NCBI GenBank assembly: GCA_002999035.1
Contig: CP027241.1
Coordinates: 561,001-625,000, forward strand
DNA length: 64,000 bases
Direction of reading: 5' to 3'
Source of the DNA: Lachnospiraceae bacterium oral taxon 500
Lineage (GTDB): Bacteria; Bacillota; Clostridia; Lachnospirales; Vallitaleaceae
A model generated the notes under the pieces. The model searched no databases, was not told the origin of the DNA, and saw only the letters and a list, made by a program, of their open reading frames with translations. Made by a program: the position numbers and the translations under genes. Shown here piece by piece: positions 25,866 to 33,627 of the stretch (its first letter is position 1; each line of letters starts with the position of its first letter).

Positions 25866-26567
25866 TTAGCCCAAATATGCCTGCCGCACCCGGTCGTCAT
25901 GCAGCAGCTCCTGGCCGGAACCGGTCATAACAATGCTGCCGGTTTCCAGCACATAGGCTCGGTCGGCAATCGACAGCGCTTTATTGGCATTTTGCTCGAC
26001 TAGCAAAACCGTCATGCCCTGCTGATTGATATCCTTTATAATATGAAAGATTTCATTGACTAAAATCGGCGCCAGCCCCATCGACGGCTCATCCATCAGT
26101 AAAAGTCTGGGCCGGCTCATCAAAGCCCGGGCAATCGCCAGCATCTGCTGTTCACCGCCGCTCATCGTTCCGGCCGGCTGTTTACTTCTTTCTTTTAACC
26201 GGGGAAAGCGCAAATACATTTTTTCAATATCTTCAGCAATTTCCTTTTTATCCCGGCGCAGATAAGCGCCCATCATCAGATTCTCCAGCACGCTCATCCG
26301 CCCGAAAATCCGGCGTCCTTCCGGCACCTGGACCAGTCCCATGCCCACAATTTTTTCCGCCGGCACAGCCGTAATCTCCGTATCCTGCAGCCAAATCTTA
26401 CCGCCGGAAGCTTTGAGCAAGCCGGATAAAGTATGCATAATCGTTGTCTTACCGGCTCCGTTGGCGCCAATCAGGGAAACCACTTCCCCTTCCCCCACTT
26501 CAAAACTGACATTTTTTAAAGCATGGATTGCGCCGTAAAATACATTGATTCCTTCCACTCTCAGCAT
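25866..26567 (-). CDS. livF: branched-chain amino acid ABC transporter ATPase LivF
   Basis: One of two ATPases powering a liv-type importer. The 233-residue protein has Walker A GANGAGKTT, signature MSGGEQQMLAIARAL and Walker B LLLMDEPSMGLAPILVNEIF; the SMGLAP motif is typical of LivF. AGGAGGCGGAAA precedes the ATG. It is the last gene of the five-gene operon, 10 bases after livG. Confidence 0.95.
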   Translation of the reverse strand: MLRVEGINVFYGAIHALKNVSFEVGEGEVVSLIGANGAGKTTIMHTLSGLLKASGGKIWLQDTEITAVPAEKIVGMGLVQVPEGRRIFGRMSVLENLMMGAYLRRDKKEIAEDIEKMYLRFPRLKERSKQPAGTMSGGEQQMLAIARALMSRPRLLLMDEPSMGLAPILVNEIFHIIKDINQQGMTVLLVEQNANKALSIADRAYVLETGSIVMTGSGQELLHDDRVRQAYLG

Positions 26568-26577
26568 TTTCCGCCTC

Positions 26578-27336
26578 CTAACTGCCCAAATACGCCTTAA
26601 TTACCTGTTTATTGACCTTAATCTCTTCCGGCGTTCCCTTGGCAATGATCTGACCATAATCAATGACAATCAGCCGTTCACAAATCCCCATGACCAGATT
26701 CATATCATGTTCGATTAAAAGAATCGTCAAATGAAAGTTCTCCCGTACCAGACGAATCGTTTCCATCAGTTCCTTGGTTTCCTGCGGATTCATGCCGGCC
26801 GCCGGTTCATCCAGCAAAAGCAGCTTTGGCCCGGTTGCCAAAGCCCGGCAAATTTCCAGCTTGCGCTGTTTGCCGTAAGGCAAGTTTTTAGCCAGTTTAT
26901 CCGCATCCTCTTCCATATGAAACAGCGCCAAAAGTTTAATCGCCTCTTCTTCAATTTGCTTTTCCTGCCGCCAATACACCGGCAGCCGCAGCACCGCCGC
27001 TAAAGCTGAATAATTCAGCTTTTTCTGAAAAGCAATCTTGATATTGTCAATCACGCTCAGATTTTTAAACAAGCGAATATTTTGAAAGGTTCTGGCCATA
27101 CCCAGGGCTACAATATCGGCCGGTTTTTTATTATTTGTTTTTTGACCGTTAAAATAAATCTCACCCTCGGTCGGCTGGTAAACTCCGGTCAACAAATTAA
27201 AAATCGTAGTTTTACCGGCTCCGTTCGGCCCAATCAAACCGACCAGTTCGTTTTCCTGCAAAGAAATATCAAAATGACCCACCGCCTGCAGGCCGCCGAA
27301 AGCAATTCCCACGTCCCTCGTTGTCAGTAATTCCAT
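26578..27336 (-). CDS. livG: branched-chain amino acid ABC transporter ATPase LivG
   Basis: The 252-residue ATPase has Walker A GPNGAGKTT, the LivG-type segment GMARTFQNIRLFKNLSVIDN, and Walker B LLLLDEPAAGMNPQET followed by LLIEHDMNLVMGICERL. The long insertion between Walker A and the signature is typical of LivG. It pairs with LivF. GAGGGCGAA precedes the ATG. Confidence 0.95.
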   Translation of the reverse strand: MELLTTRDVGIAFGGLQAVGHFDISLQENELVGLIGPNGAGKTTIFNLLTGVYQPTEGEIYFNGQKTNNKKPADIVALGMARTFQNIRLFKNLSVIDNIKIAFQKKLNYSALAAVLRLPVYWRQEKQIEEEAIKLLALFHMEEDADKLAKNLPYGKQRKLEICRALATGPKLLLLDEPAAGMNPQETKELMETIRLVRENFHLTILLIEHDMNLVMGICERLIVIDYGQIIAKGTPEEIKVNKQVIKAYLGS

Positions 27337-27345
27337 TTCGCCCTC

Positions 27346-28317
27346 CTATTTCTTTCCGGTCAGCTTGTTTTTCAGCCAGCCCAGCGTGCCGGTCAGGGAA
27401 AACTCCCGACTGCCCAAAAGCCCGCTCGGCTTAAAAATCATCACCAAAATCAAAAGCACTGCGTAAATTACCAGCCGCAGCTCATCAACCTGATATAAAA
27501 ACTCATTGACCAGCGCCAAAAACAGGCCCGCTAAAATCGTTCCGGTAAAGCTGCCCATGCCGCCCAAAACCACGATAATAAAAAACTCAACCGACAACAT
27601 GAACTTAAACTTATTCGGATCCAGTGCCCGCTGGAAAAAAGCCAGTGCCCCGCCGGCCACCCCGGCTAAAAATGCCGATACGGCAAAGCCGTAAACCTTA
27701 TAATAAATGGTCGGTACGCCCACCGATTCGGCGGCAATTTCATCTTCTTTAATCGATAGCAGCGCCCGGCCATGGCGTGAACGCACAAATAAAAACAAAA
27801 AGGTCATAACCAATATCAAAATCACCAGTAAAATCGGCAAATTAATCAGTTTCGGAATCTTTTTTAAGCCCGCCGCTCCGCCGGTAAAAGGCAGATTATA
27901 CAGGGCAATTCGAATAATTTCACCAAAGCCGAGGGTTACAATTCCCAAATAATCACCGCGCAGACGCAGTGCCGGGATACCGATCAAGATCCCGAAAATG
28001 CCCGCCACCAGGGCACCGCACAAAATCCCGACAACTAATTTCAGCCCGCCCGGCAGACCGGTATGCAGACCAATCAAAGCGGCGGTATAGGCACCGATGG
28101 CCATAAATCCGGCATGCCCCAAAGCCAGCTGCCCCATGTAGCCGGCCGCCAGATTAAGCGAAGAAGCAGCCATAATATTGATTCCGGCCACAATCAGAAT
28201 TCCCTGATAATAGCTGTTTAAGAGCCCCGCCTGCCAGCAGAGCAAAACCGCCCCAAAAAGAAGCAGAACGGCAATAAAATTAATAATATAATTTTTTCGG
28301 AACTTTTTTATTTCCAT
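27346..28317 (-). CDS. livM: branched-chain amino acid ABC transporter permease LivM
   Basis: A multi-span permease of about 323 residues. It contains ASSLNLAAGYMGQLALGHAGF and RGDYLGIVTLGFGEIIRI, both conserved in LivM, and ends with a GMGSFTGTILAGL motif. The ATG at 28317 follows AAGGGGAGC. It lies 13 bases after livH and 9 bases before livG, within the operon. Confidence 0.94.
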   Translation of the reverse strand: MEIKKFRKNYIINFIAVLLLFGAVLLCWQAGLLNSYYQGILIVAGINIMAASSLNLAAGYMGQLALGHAGFMAIGAYTAALIGLHTGLPGGLKLVVGILCGALVAGIFGILIGIPALRLRGDYLGIVTLGFGEIIRIALYNLPFTGGAAGLKKIPKLINLPILLVILILVMTFLFLFVRSRHGRALLSIKEDEIAAESVGVPTIYYKVYGFAVSAFLAGVAGGALAFFQRALDPNKFKFMLSVEFFIIVVLGGMGSFTGTILAGLFLALVNEFLYQVDELRLVIYAVLLILVMIFKPSGLLGSREFSLTGTLGWLKNKLTGKK

Positions 28318-28330
28318 TTTGCTCCCCTTT

Positions 28331-29212
28331 CTATACTTTTTCCTTGACATTCTTGCCTAAAATACCGGCCGGTTTAAAAATCAGCACCAAAATCAAAATT
28401 CCAAATACAAAAGCATCCGCCCAGGTGGTTGAAATATAGCCCCTGGTAATCGTTTCCACGCCGCCGATGACAAAACCGCCCAGCATCGCTCCCGGAATAC
28501 TGCCGATCCCGCCTAAGACTGCGGCCACGAAAGCTTTTAATCCCGGCATCATACCCATATAGGGCTGAACCTCGTAATAATTCATACTGTATAAAATACC
28601 ACCGACCGCCCCTAAGGCCGAACCGATTGCAAAGGTAACCGCAATCGTCCGGTCAACATTGATGCCCATCAGCTGCGAAGCTTTTGTATCCTCCGATACC
28701 GATCGCATGGCTTTGCCGGTTTTGGTATAATGAACAATCAGCCGAAGCAGCAGCATAAAGGCCACCGCCACTCCAATCGTAATGAAGGTCATGTAGGAAA
28801 TCCGCACTCCGCCCAGGCGAACCGCATTTTCCGCTTTAATAATCTCCGGCATCCGCTTGGAGTCAGCTCCGAACAAATAACGAAAACCGTTTTCCAGGAG
28901 CATGCTGACACCCAGCGCCGTAATCAGCGCCGAAATCCGGGGAGCGCTGCGCAATGGCTTGTAAGCAATCCTGTCAATCAGCATACCTAACAGCGCGCAG
29001 ACAATCACCGCTCCCAGGAGCGCCACACCAAAGGGCAGACGGTAGGCTGTCAGGCCAAAAAAAGTAAAATAAGCGCCCACCATCAAAATATCCCCATGCG
29101 CAAAATTAATCAGCTGCACGATGCCGTACACCATCGTATAGCCCAAGGCAATCAAGGCATAAATACTGCCCACATGAAGACTGTTTATAATTTGCTGGAA
29201 CAATTCCGCCAT
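28331..29212 (-). CDS. livH: branched-chain amino acid ABC transporter permease LivH
   Basis: A hydrophobic permease of about 293 residues. The N-terminal QQIINSLHVGSIYALIALGY and YGIVQLINFAHGDILMVGAY are hallmark LivH segments, and AAVLGGIGSIPGAMLGGFV is the conserved coupling region. The ATG at 29212 follows AAGGAGG. It follows the binding-protein gene by 113 bases. Confidence 0.95.
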   Translation of the reverse strand: MAELFQQIINSLHVGSIYALIALGYTMVYGIVQLINFAHGDILMVGAYFTFFGLTAYRLPFGVALLGAVIVCALLGMLIDRIAYKPLRSAPRISALITALGVSMLLENGFRYLFGADSKRMPEIIKAENAVRLGGVRISYMTFITIGVAVAFMLLLRLIVHYTKTGKAMRSVSEDTKASQLMGINVDRTIAVTFAIGSALGAVGGILYSMNYYEVQPYMGMMPGLKAFVAAVLGGIGSIPGAMLGGFVIGGVETITRGYISTTWADAFVFGILILVLIFKPAGILGKNVKEKV

Positions 29213-29325
29213 GATATCCTCCTTGTTTTGTTGCAAAAAGGCCGCCGCATGGAAGGTTTTTCACACAATCATCCTCTTGTGCCAAACTTTAATGCCGCGG
29301 CCTGTCGTTAGACCTGATGTAATCC

Positions 29326-30519
29326 TTACTTTCCTTTGACTTTTGCTTCTACGACTGCTTTCCCGTCCACTACTTTGATTACGGTAACATCCTTGTTTTT
29401 GGGATTCCCGTTTTCATCGAACTTGAGAACACCGGTAATACCTTCAAACTCCATCTCATTTAAAGCCTTGACAATGGCTGCCGCATCTGTCGAGCCGGCT
29501 TTTTTAACCGCTTCGACAATGACCTGACCGGCATCATAACCCAGAGCAGCAAACGAACTCGGTTCCGCACTATACTTTTCCCGATATGCGTTTACAAACT
29601 CAACTGCCGCTTCACTGGTATCAGCCGTTGAGAAGTGAGTCAGATAATAGCAGCCTTCCGCTTCCTTAGCGTAATTAGCCAAAACGCCATCCCAGCCGTC
29701 GCCGCCTAAGAATGCAGCCTCGACTCCGGCCGTTTTTAACTGACCGACCAGAATGCCGACCTTATTATAATAATCCGGCACAAATACCAGCTCCGGCTGT
29801 CCGGCCTTAATCTTAGCCGCCAGCGCGCTGAAATCCTTATCGTCTTCATTATAACCTTCATTGCTGACAATCGTCAGACCAGCCGCTTCTACTACTTTTT
29901 TAAACTCTTCCGCCAATCCAACCGAGTAATCGCTGCCGACATTATAAACAATCGCTACTTTCTTAACGCCCAAATTTTCAACCGCAAACTGTCCGGCCAG
30001 CATGCCCTGATAGGGGTCAATATAGCAGGCCCGGAAAACATTGGGATAATCCGGCGTAATATCTAAATGCGTACCGGTCGGAGTAATCATCGGGATGTTT
30101 TCTTCCTGCGCTACCGGTGCCACTGCCAGCGAGGTAGAGGAAATAACCGGACCTACCAGCGCGGCAATCTTATCATTGCTGACCAGCTTATTAAAAAGGT
30201 TAACTGCTTTGGTTTGGTCAGCCTCCGTATCGTAAATCACGGGCTGGATAGTCTGACCGTCCAGATACTTTTTGCCATTTAAGATTTCAAAGGCCAACTT
30301 GGTTCCGTTGCTGGAAGCTATACCGTACTCAGCAATCGGTCCGCTCAGCGGCGCTAACATTCCGATTTTGACTTCTGCTCCGTCTTGACCGGCCGTGGTC
30401 TCTGTTTTGGTTTCGGTTTGAGTTTCCGTTTTCGTTTCTGTTTTAGTCTCCGTAGTCGAATTACCGCAGGCGGTAACTGCCAGGGCCAAGCCCAGCAATA
30501 ATGCTAACATTTTTTTCAT
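29326..30519 (-). CDS. livK: branched-chain amino acid-type substrate-binding lipoprotein
   Basis: The binding protein that delivers substrate to LivHM. The 397-residue product has a lipoprotein signal ending in lipobox VTAC at residues 15-18. A short low-complexity linker of repeated Glu-Thr-Lys-Thr follows, then a periplasmic-binding fold of type I (IGMLAPLSGPIAEYG). It is the first gene of the operon and lies 148 bases downstream of its promoter. Family members bind leucine, isoleucine, valine or other amides; substrate is not determined. Confidence 0.92.
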   Translation of the reverse strand: MKKMLALLLGLALAVTACGNSTTETKTETKTETQTETKTETTAGQDGAEVKIGMLAPLSGPIAEYGIASSNGTKLAFEILNGKKYLDGQTIQPVIYDTEADQTKAVNLFNKLVSNDKIAALVGPVISSTSLAVAPVAQEENIPMITPTGTHLDITPDYPNVFRACYIDPYQGMLAGQFAVENLGVKKVAIVYNVGSDYSVGLAEEFKKVVEAAGLTIVSNEGYNEDDKDFSALAAKIKAGQPELVFVPDYYNKVGILVGQLKTAGVEAAFLGGDGWDGVLANYAKEAEGCYYLTHFSTADTSEAAVEFVNAYREKYSAEPSSFAALGYDAGQVIVEAVKKAGSTDAAAIVKALNEMEFEGITGVLKFDENGNPKNKDVTVIKVVDGKAVVEAKVKGK

Positions 30520-30629
30520 AAAAATTTTCCCCTTTCTTGCTTTTGCAACTCGTTTTCATTTTCTTGCACTTTTACAATTTCTTTCCCCTATAATTGTTGA
30601 TTTTTATGTCATTTGTAAATGTAAATGCA

Positions 30630-30658
30630 ATTATACATCATTCATCTTGCAAAATCAA
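30630..30658 (-). promoter_or_regulatory. promoter of the liv operon
   Basis: On the minus strand TTGATT, a 17-base spacer and TATAAT begin about 110 bases before the livK start. Confidence 0.75.
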
Positions 30659-30686
30659 GTAATTTTTGCAATTAGTTCAGGCAAGC

Positions 30687-31032
30687 GGATAATTATATAT
30701 GATACTGCTCGGGAAAGCTTGCTTTCACAGGCAGTGTCATATGTAATTATCCATTTGCGGAACGCAAACACCCAGAATTCGCGCCAGCGAATTCTGGGTG
30801 CCTTGGCCTGAACGTATTTTGTCTATAGCGGATAGTTATGCCTGATACTACTCGGGAAAGCTTCCATTTGCGGAACGCAAACATGAGCAATTCGACGAAA
30901 GTCATTTCGGCGAATTGCGAATGGCTTGCCTGAACACACTTTGTCTATAGCGGATAGTTATGCCTGATACTGCTCGGGAAAGCTTGCTTTCACAGGCAGT
31001 GTCATATGTAATTATCCATTTGCGGAACGCAT
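30687..31032. repeat. cluster of three related hairpin elements between livK and mtaB
   Basis: Copy 1 (30687-30752) and copy 3 (30952-31017) are imperfect inverted repeats with stems of about 22 bp around GAAAGCTTGCTTTC, each followed by CCATTTGCGGAACGC. Copy 2 (30830-30876) lacks the inner arm. Between them lie two other hairpins: a perfect 14-bp stem at 30769-30800 and an 8-bp stem at 30887-30918. The spacers TGCCTGAAC and TTGTCTATAGC are also repeated. No gene is present in this stretch. It resembles REP or MITE-derived sequence. Confidence 0.8.
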
Positions 31033-31040
31033 TTTATCTA

Positions 31041-32429
31041 TCACCGCCACTCCGCCGTCATCCCGTCGGCATAAACTTCCCCTAATTTGACGCTAATTTC
31101 AACCGGCTCTTTGTCAGCCGCCGGCAGATAGGCCTTGATATACTCTCTGGTATGGCCGACCGTATAATTCCGGCCGTCCAGCTGTACCTCCTCCTCCGGC
31201 AAAATCTCCGCCATCCGGCCGATAAAGCCCTGCAAGTAAGCCCGCTTGGAAGCCTCCCCCAAGGCAATCATCTGACTGCTTCTTATGTTTTTCACTTCCT
31301 CTGCCACCTGATTCGGCATATTCGCTGCCTTGGTGCCTGCCCGCTTAGAATATTTAAAAACATGCAAATCGGCAAAGCCAATCTCTCTGACAAACTCCAG
31401 TCCTTTCTTAAATTCAGCCTCACTTTCCCCCGGAAAACCGACAATAATATCAGTTGTAATCGCCGGGGCTTCGTAAATCTGACGGAGCAGCCGGACACCG
31501 GCCGCAAAGTCCGCCGTGCGATAGCGCCGGTTCATTCCGGCCAAAACCGCGTCCGAGCCGCTTTGCAGCGACAGATGAAAATGCGGGCAAAGATGCTTTA
31601 GCTTCGCAATGCGGTCGGCAAATTCCGGTGTGATCAGCCGCGGCTCTAAAGAGCCTAAGCGAATCCGGCGGACGCCCTCAATCCGATCAATTTCTTCCAG
31701 TAAATCAATCAGACCGATTTCCTCGGAAAAATCCAGACCGTAAGAGGTCAAATGAATCCCGGTAATGACAAACTCCTGATAGCCCGCCTCCGCCAGTCCC
31801 TTGATTTCCTCTAAAATCCTACCCGGCCGCCGGCTCCTGACCCGCCCTCTGGCAAAGGGAATAATGCAATAGGTACAAAATTGATTGCAGCCGTCCTGCA
31901 CCTTAATCGTCGCCCGCGCCCGCTCATGCCGGCCGGCGATCCGCAGGTCTTCATATTCCGGCTTATGATAACCCTCCTCCACCGCATCCACAATTTCCCG
32001 GCCGCGGTAAAAGTCGCCGAGCAGCGTTAAAATCTCCTTTTTGCGATGGTTGCCGATTAAAATATCAATCCCCAAACTTTCCTTTAACGTCTGATGTTCT
32101 CGCTGCACATAGCAGCCAACGGCAATCACCACGCAGTCGGGGTTTTTCTTTTTGCCTCTGGCCAACATCTGCCGCGATTTTTTAGCGGCGATATTGGTTA
32201 CCGTACAGGTGTTGACAATATAAACATCCGCCGTTTCCAGCGCCGTACTTTCCCGATAACCGTCCGCTAAAAAAATCTCCCGAATGGCTTCGCTTTCGTA
32301 TTGATTGACCTTGCAGCCCAGCGTCAGGATATGAAAGCTCTTTTGTCGGCCGGATGCTCCGGTCTTTAACGACCCGGCCGTGAGCTTTGGCTGCGCGGTT
32401 GCATTTTTTTCTATTATATGATCTGTCAT
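31041..32429 (-). CDS. mtaB: tRNA t6A37 methylthiotransferase MtaB
   Basis: MtaB is a radical-SAM enzyme that converts t6A37 to ms2t6A37 in tRNAs reading ANN codons. The 462-residue protein starts its UPF0004 domain with ILTLGCKVNQYESEAIREIF, the MtaB/YqeV signature, and has three N-terminal Cys ligands. The radical-SAM triad is in CNQFCTYCIIPFARG, and a TRAM domain is C-terminal. TTGGAGGA precedes the ATG. It is flanked on both sides by repeat elements, and its stop codon is nearly in contact with the 30.7-31.0 kb cluster. Confidence 0.95.
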   Translation of the reverse strand: MTDHIIEKNATAQPKLTAGSLKTGASGRQKSFHILTLGCKVNQYESEAIREIFLADGYRESTALETADVYIVNTCTVTNIAAKKSRQMLARGKKKNPDCVVIAVGCYVQREHQTLKESLGIDILIGNHRKKEILTLLGDFYRGREIVDAVEEGYHKPEYEDLRIAGRHERARATIKVQDGCNQFCTYCIIPFARGRVRSRRPGRILEEIKGLAEAGYQEFVITGIHLTSYGLDFSEEIGLIDLLEEIDRIEGVRRIRLGSLEPRLITPEFADRIAKLKHLCPHFHLSLQSGSDAVLAGMNRRYRTADFAAGVRLLRQIYEAPAITTDIIVGFPGESEAEFKKGLEFVREIGFADLHVFKYSKRAGTKAANMPNQVAEEVKNIRSSQMIALGEASKRAYLQGFIGRMAEILPEEEVQLDGRNYTVGHTREYIKAYLPAADKEPVEISVKLGEVYADGMTAEWR

Positions 32430-32451
32430 AGTTCCTCCAATTTCTATTTTT

Positions 32452-32778
32452 AACTCAACTTCTCCTTAATCAAAGCGTTGCGCACTTCTGCCCGGGTGGC
32501 GACCTACCCTGCTCGAAAGTTTCGCTTTCTGCCCCGGCGAGCAATCTGCCTGAATCCGCTCTCGCAATTTGCTTTGTAAATCACATTCCGTTCCGCCGTC
32601 TCCGAAAGACGCAGTCTTTCCGGCAGCAACGAGCTCCAACAAACCCCTGATCAAAGTATTACGCACTTCTGCCCGGCAGGTGGTCTGCCCTGGTCGAAAC
32701 ACTCCGCGTTTCTGCCCGGGTGGGCGACCTACCTAAAAAAGAAGTTTCTGGCTTTGCAGAACATGGGAAAGTTGAGTT
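32452..32778. repeat. MITE-like element with AACTCAACTT termini
   Basis: The ends AACTCAACTT (32452) and AAGTTGAGTT (ending 32778) are inverted repeats. The inside contains duplicated units with GCGCACTTCTGCCCGG near 32476 and an ACGCACTTCTGCCCGG variant near 32660, then the unit GCCCGGGTGGGCGACCTACC. Related copies are at 61574-61672 and, as fragments, at 61779-61842 and 42381-42413. No coding capacity is apparent. Inference: a non-autonomous mobile or recombination-amplified element. Confidence 0.65.
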
Positions 32779-32829
32779 TTTAACTCAACTATGATTATAA
32801 TCACTTTAACTTTATTCAGCAAGTATTAC

Positions 32830-33094
32830 TTTTCACCAGCAGACCAAATGCTCCGCATTTGCCGCACTTCGTGCTCCCTGTCTGCCGGTGAAGCGCCGCA
32901 AAATGAATATGCCCGCTTCGCGGTCGCATTCATTTATGCTTGCGCGCTTCAACTTTTGACTTATCGGCTGTTTTTCACCAGCAGACCAAATGCTCCGCAT
33001 TTGCCGCACTTCGTGCTCCCTGTCTGCCGGTGAAGCGCCGCAAAATGAATATGCCCGCTTCGCGGTCGCATTCATTTATGCTTGCGCGCTTCAA
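32830..33094. repeat. tandem duplication of a 123-bp two-hairpin unit, period 142
   Basis: Bases 32830-32952 and 32972-33094 are identical. Each unit holds an imperfect inverted repeat (TTCACCAGCAGAC with GTCTGCCGGTGAA) and a second AAATGAAT/ATTCATTT hairpin with a GC-rich inner part. Open frames through it are products of the repeat and lack ribosome sites. Confidence 0.85.
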
Positions 33095-33113
33095 TTTGTA
33101 ATCCTTTTTTAAC

Positions 33114-33141
33114 TTGACTATCCGCCGGTCTGTGATATAGT
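33114..33141 (+). promoter_or_regulatory. promoter of the HPr-like gene
   Basis: TTGACT, a 16-base spacer and TATAGT lie about 70 bases before the start codon, immediately after the tandem repeat. Confidence 0.65.
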
Positions 33142-33208
33142 AAAAAATAGAGCGGTTATGCCGCAGGCAGTTTTTTCGATGAGTCATTAAACAAAAAGGA
33201 GGAAAACA

Positions 33209-33445
33209 ATGAATACGGTTTCTGTATCACTGAACTCCATTGATAAGGTAAAATCTTTTGTAAACGTTGTCGGCAAGTACGACGCAGACTTTGACTTAGT
33301 TTCCGGCCGGTACGTTATCGATGCCAAGTCGATCATGGGCATCTTCAGTTTGGATCTATCCAAGCCGATTACTTTAAAGATACATGATGCGAATGAAATT
33401 GAGCAAATTTTAGAAGATTTAAAACCTTTTTTAGTGGAAGCATAA
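33209..33445 (+). CDS. HPr-like protein without the active-site histidine
   Basis: The 78-residue protein has HPr size and order. It keeps a segment like the Ser46 region (AKSIMGIFSLDLSKPITL) and the C-terminal helix (NEIEQILEDLKPFL). The N-terminal part, where HPr carries the His15 site in a GLHARPA motif, reads NSIDKVKSFVNVVGKYDAD and has no His. It therefore cannot accept phosphate from enzyme I in the normal way. AAAAGGAGGAAAACA precedes the ATG. It may regulate rather than transport phosphate; this is inference. Confidence 0.85.
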   Translation: MNTVSVSLNSIDKVKSFVNVVGKYDADFDLVSGRYVIDAKSIMGIFSLDLSKPITLKIHDANEIEQILEDLKPFLVEA

Positions 33446-33449
33446 ATAA

Positions 33450-33553
33450 AAAGGGGCTGTTGCATTTTAAGATTTTTACACAAGATTCAGAAAAAATCTT
33501 TGCGTTTTATCGCAATATCTTGTGTAAAAGCTGTATTTTGCAGCAGCCCCTTC
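33450..33553 (+). terminator. long nested hairpin element, terminator-like
   Basis: GGGGCTGTTGCA pairs with TGCAGCAGCCCC, and ACACAAGAT with ATCTTGTGT inside, followed by TTCTTATTTCC. A second copy, about 85% alike, lies at 57829-57932, also directly after a gene end. It most likely ends the HPr-like transcript. Confidence 0.7.
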
Positions 33554-33627
33554 TTATTTCCAGTTCAGACAAGCAGCCGATCCGACTTTTTATCTGCTCC
33601 ATAGTTTTTCACGAAAGCGAGGTTTTT

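Noticed and set aside
30390-30470. Short DNA repeat inside livK (GTTTTGGTTTCGG-like units)
   Set aside because: It encodes the Glu-Thr-Lys-Thr linker after the lipobox, a common feature of binding lipoproteins, and needs no separate explanation.
30687-31032. CRISPR array
   Set aside because: Repeats are long inverted hairpins of unequal spacing with repeated, not unique, spacers, and no cas genes are present.
32833-33187. Minus-strand frames of 70-80 codons with repeated protein text
   Set aside because: They arise from the identical tandem units at 32830-33094 and have no ribosome site or recognisable family.
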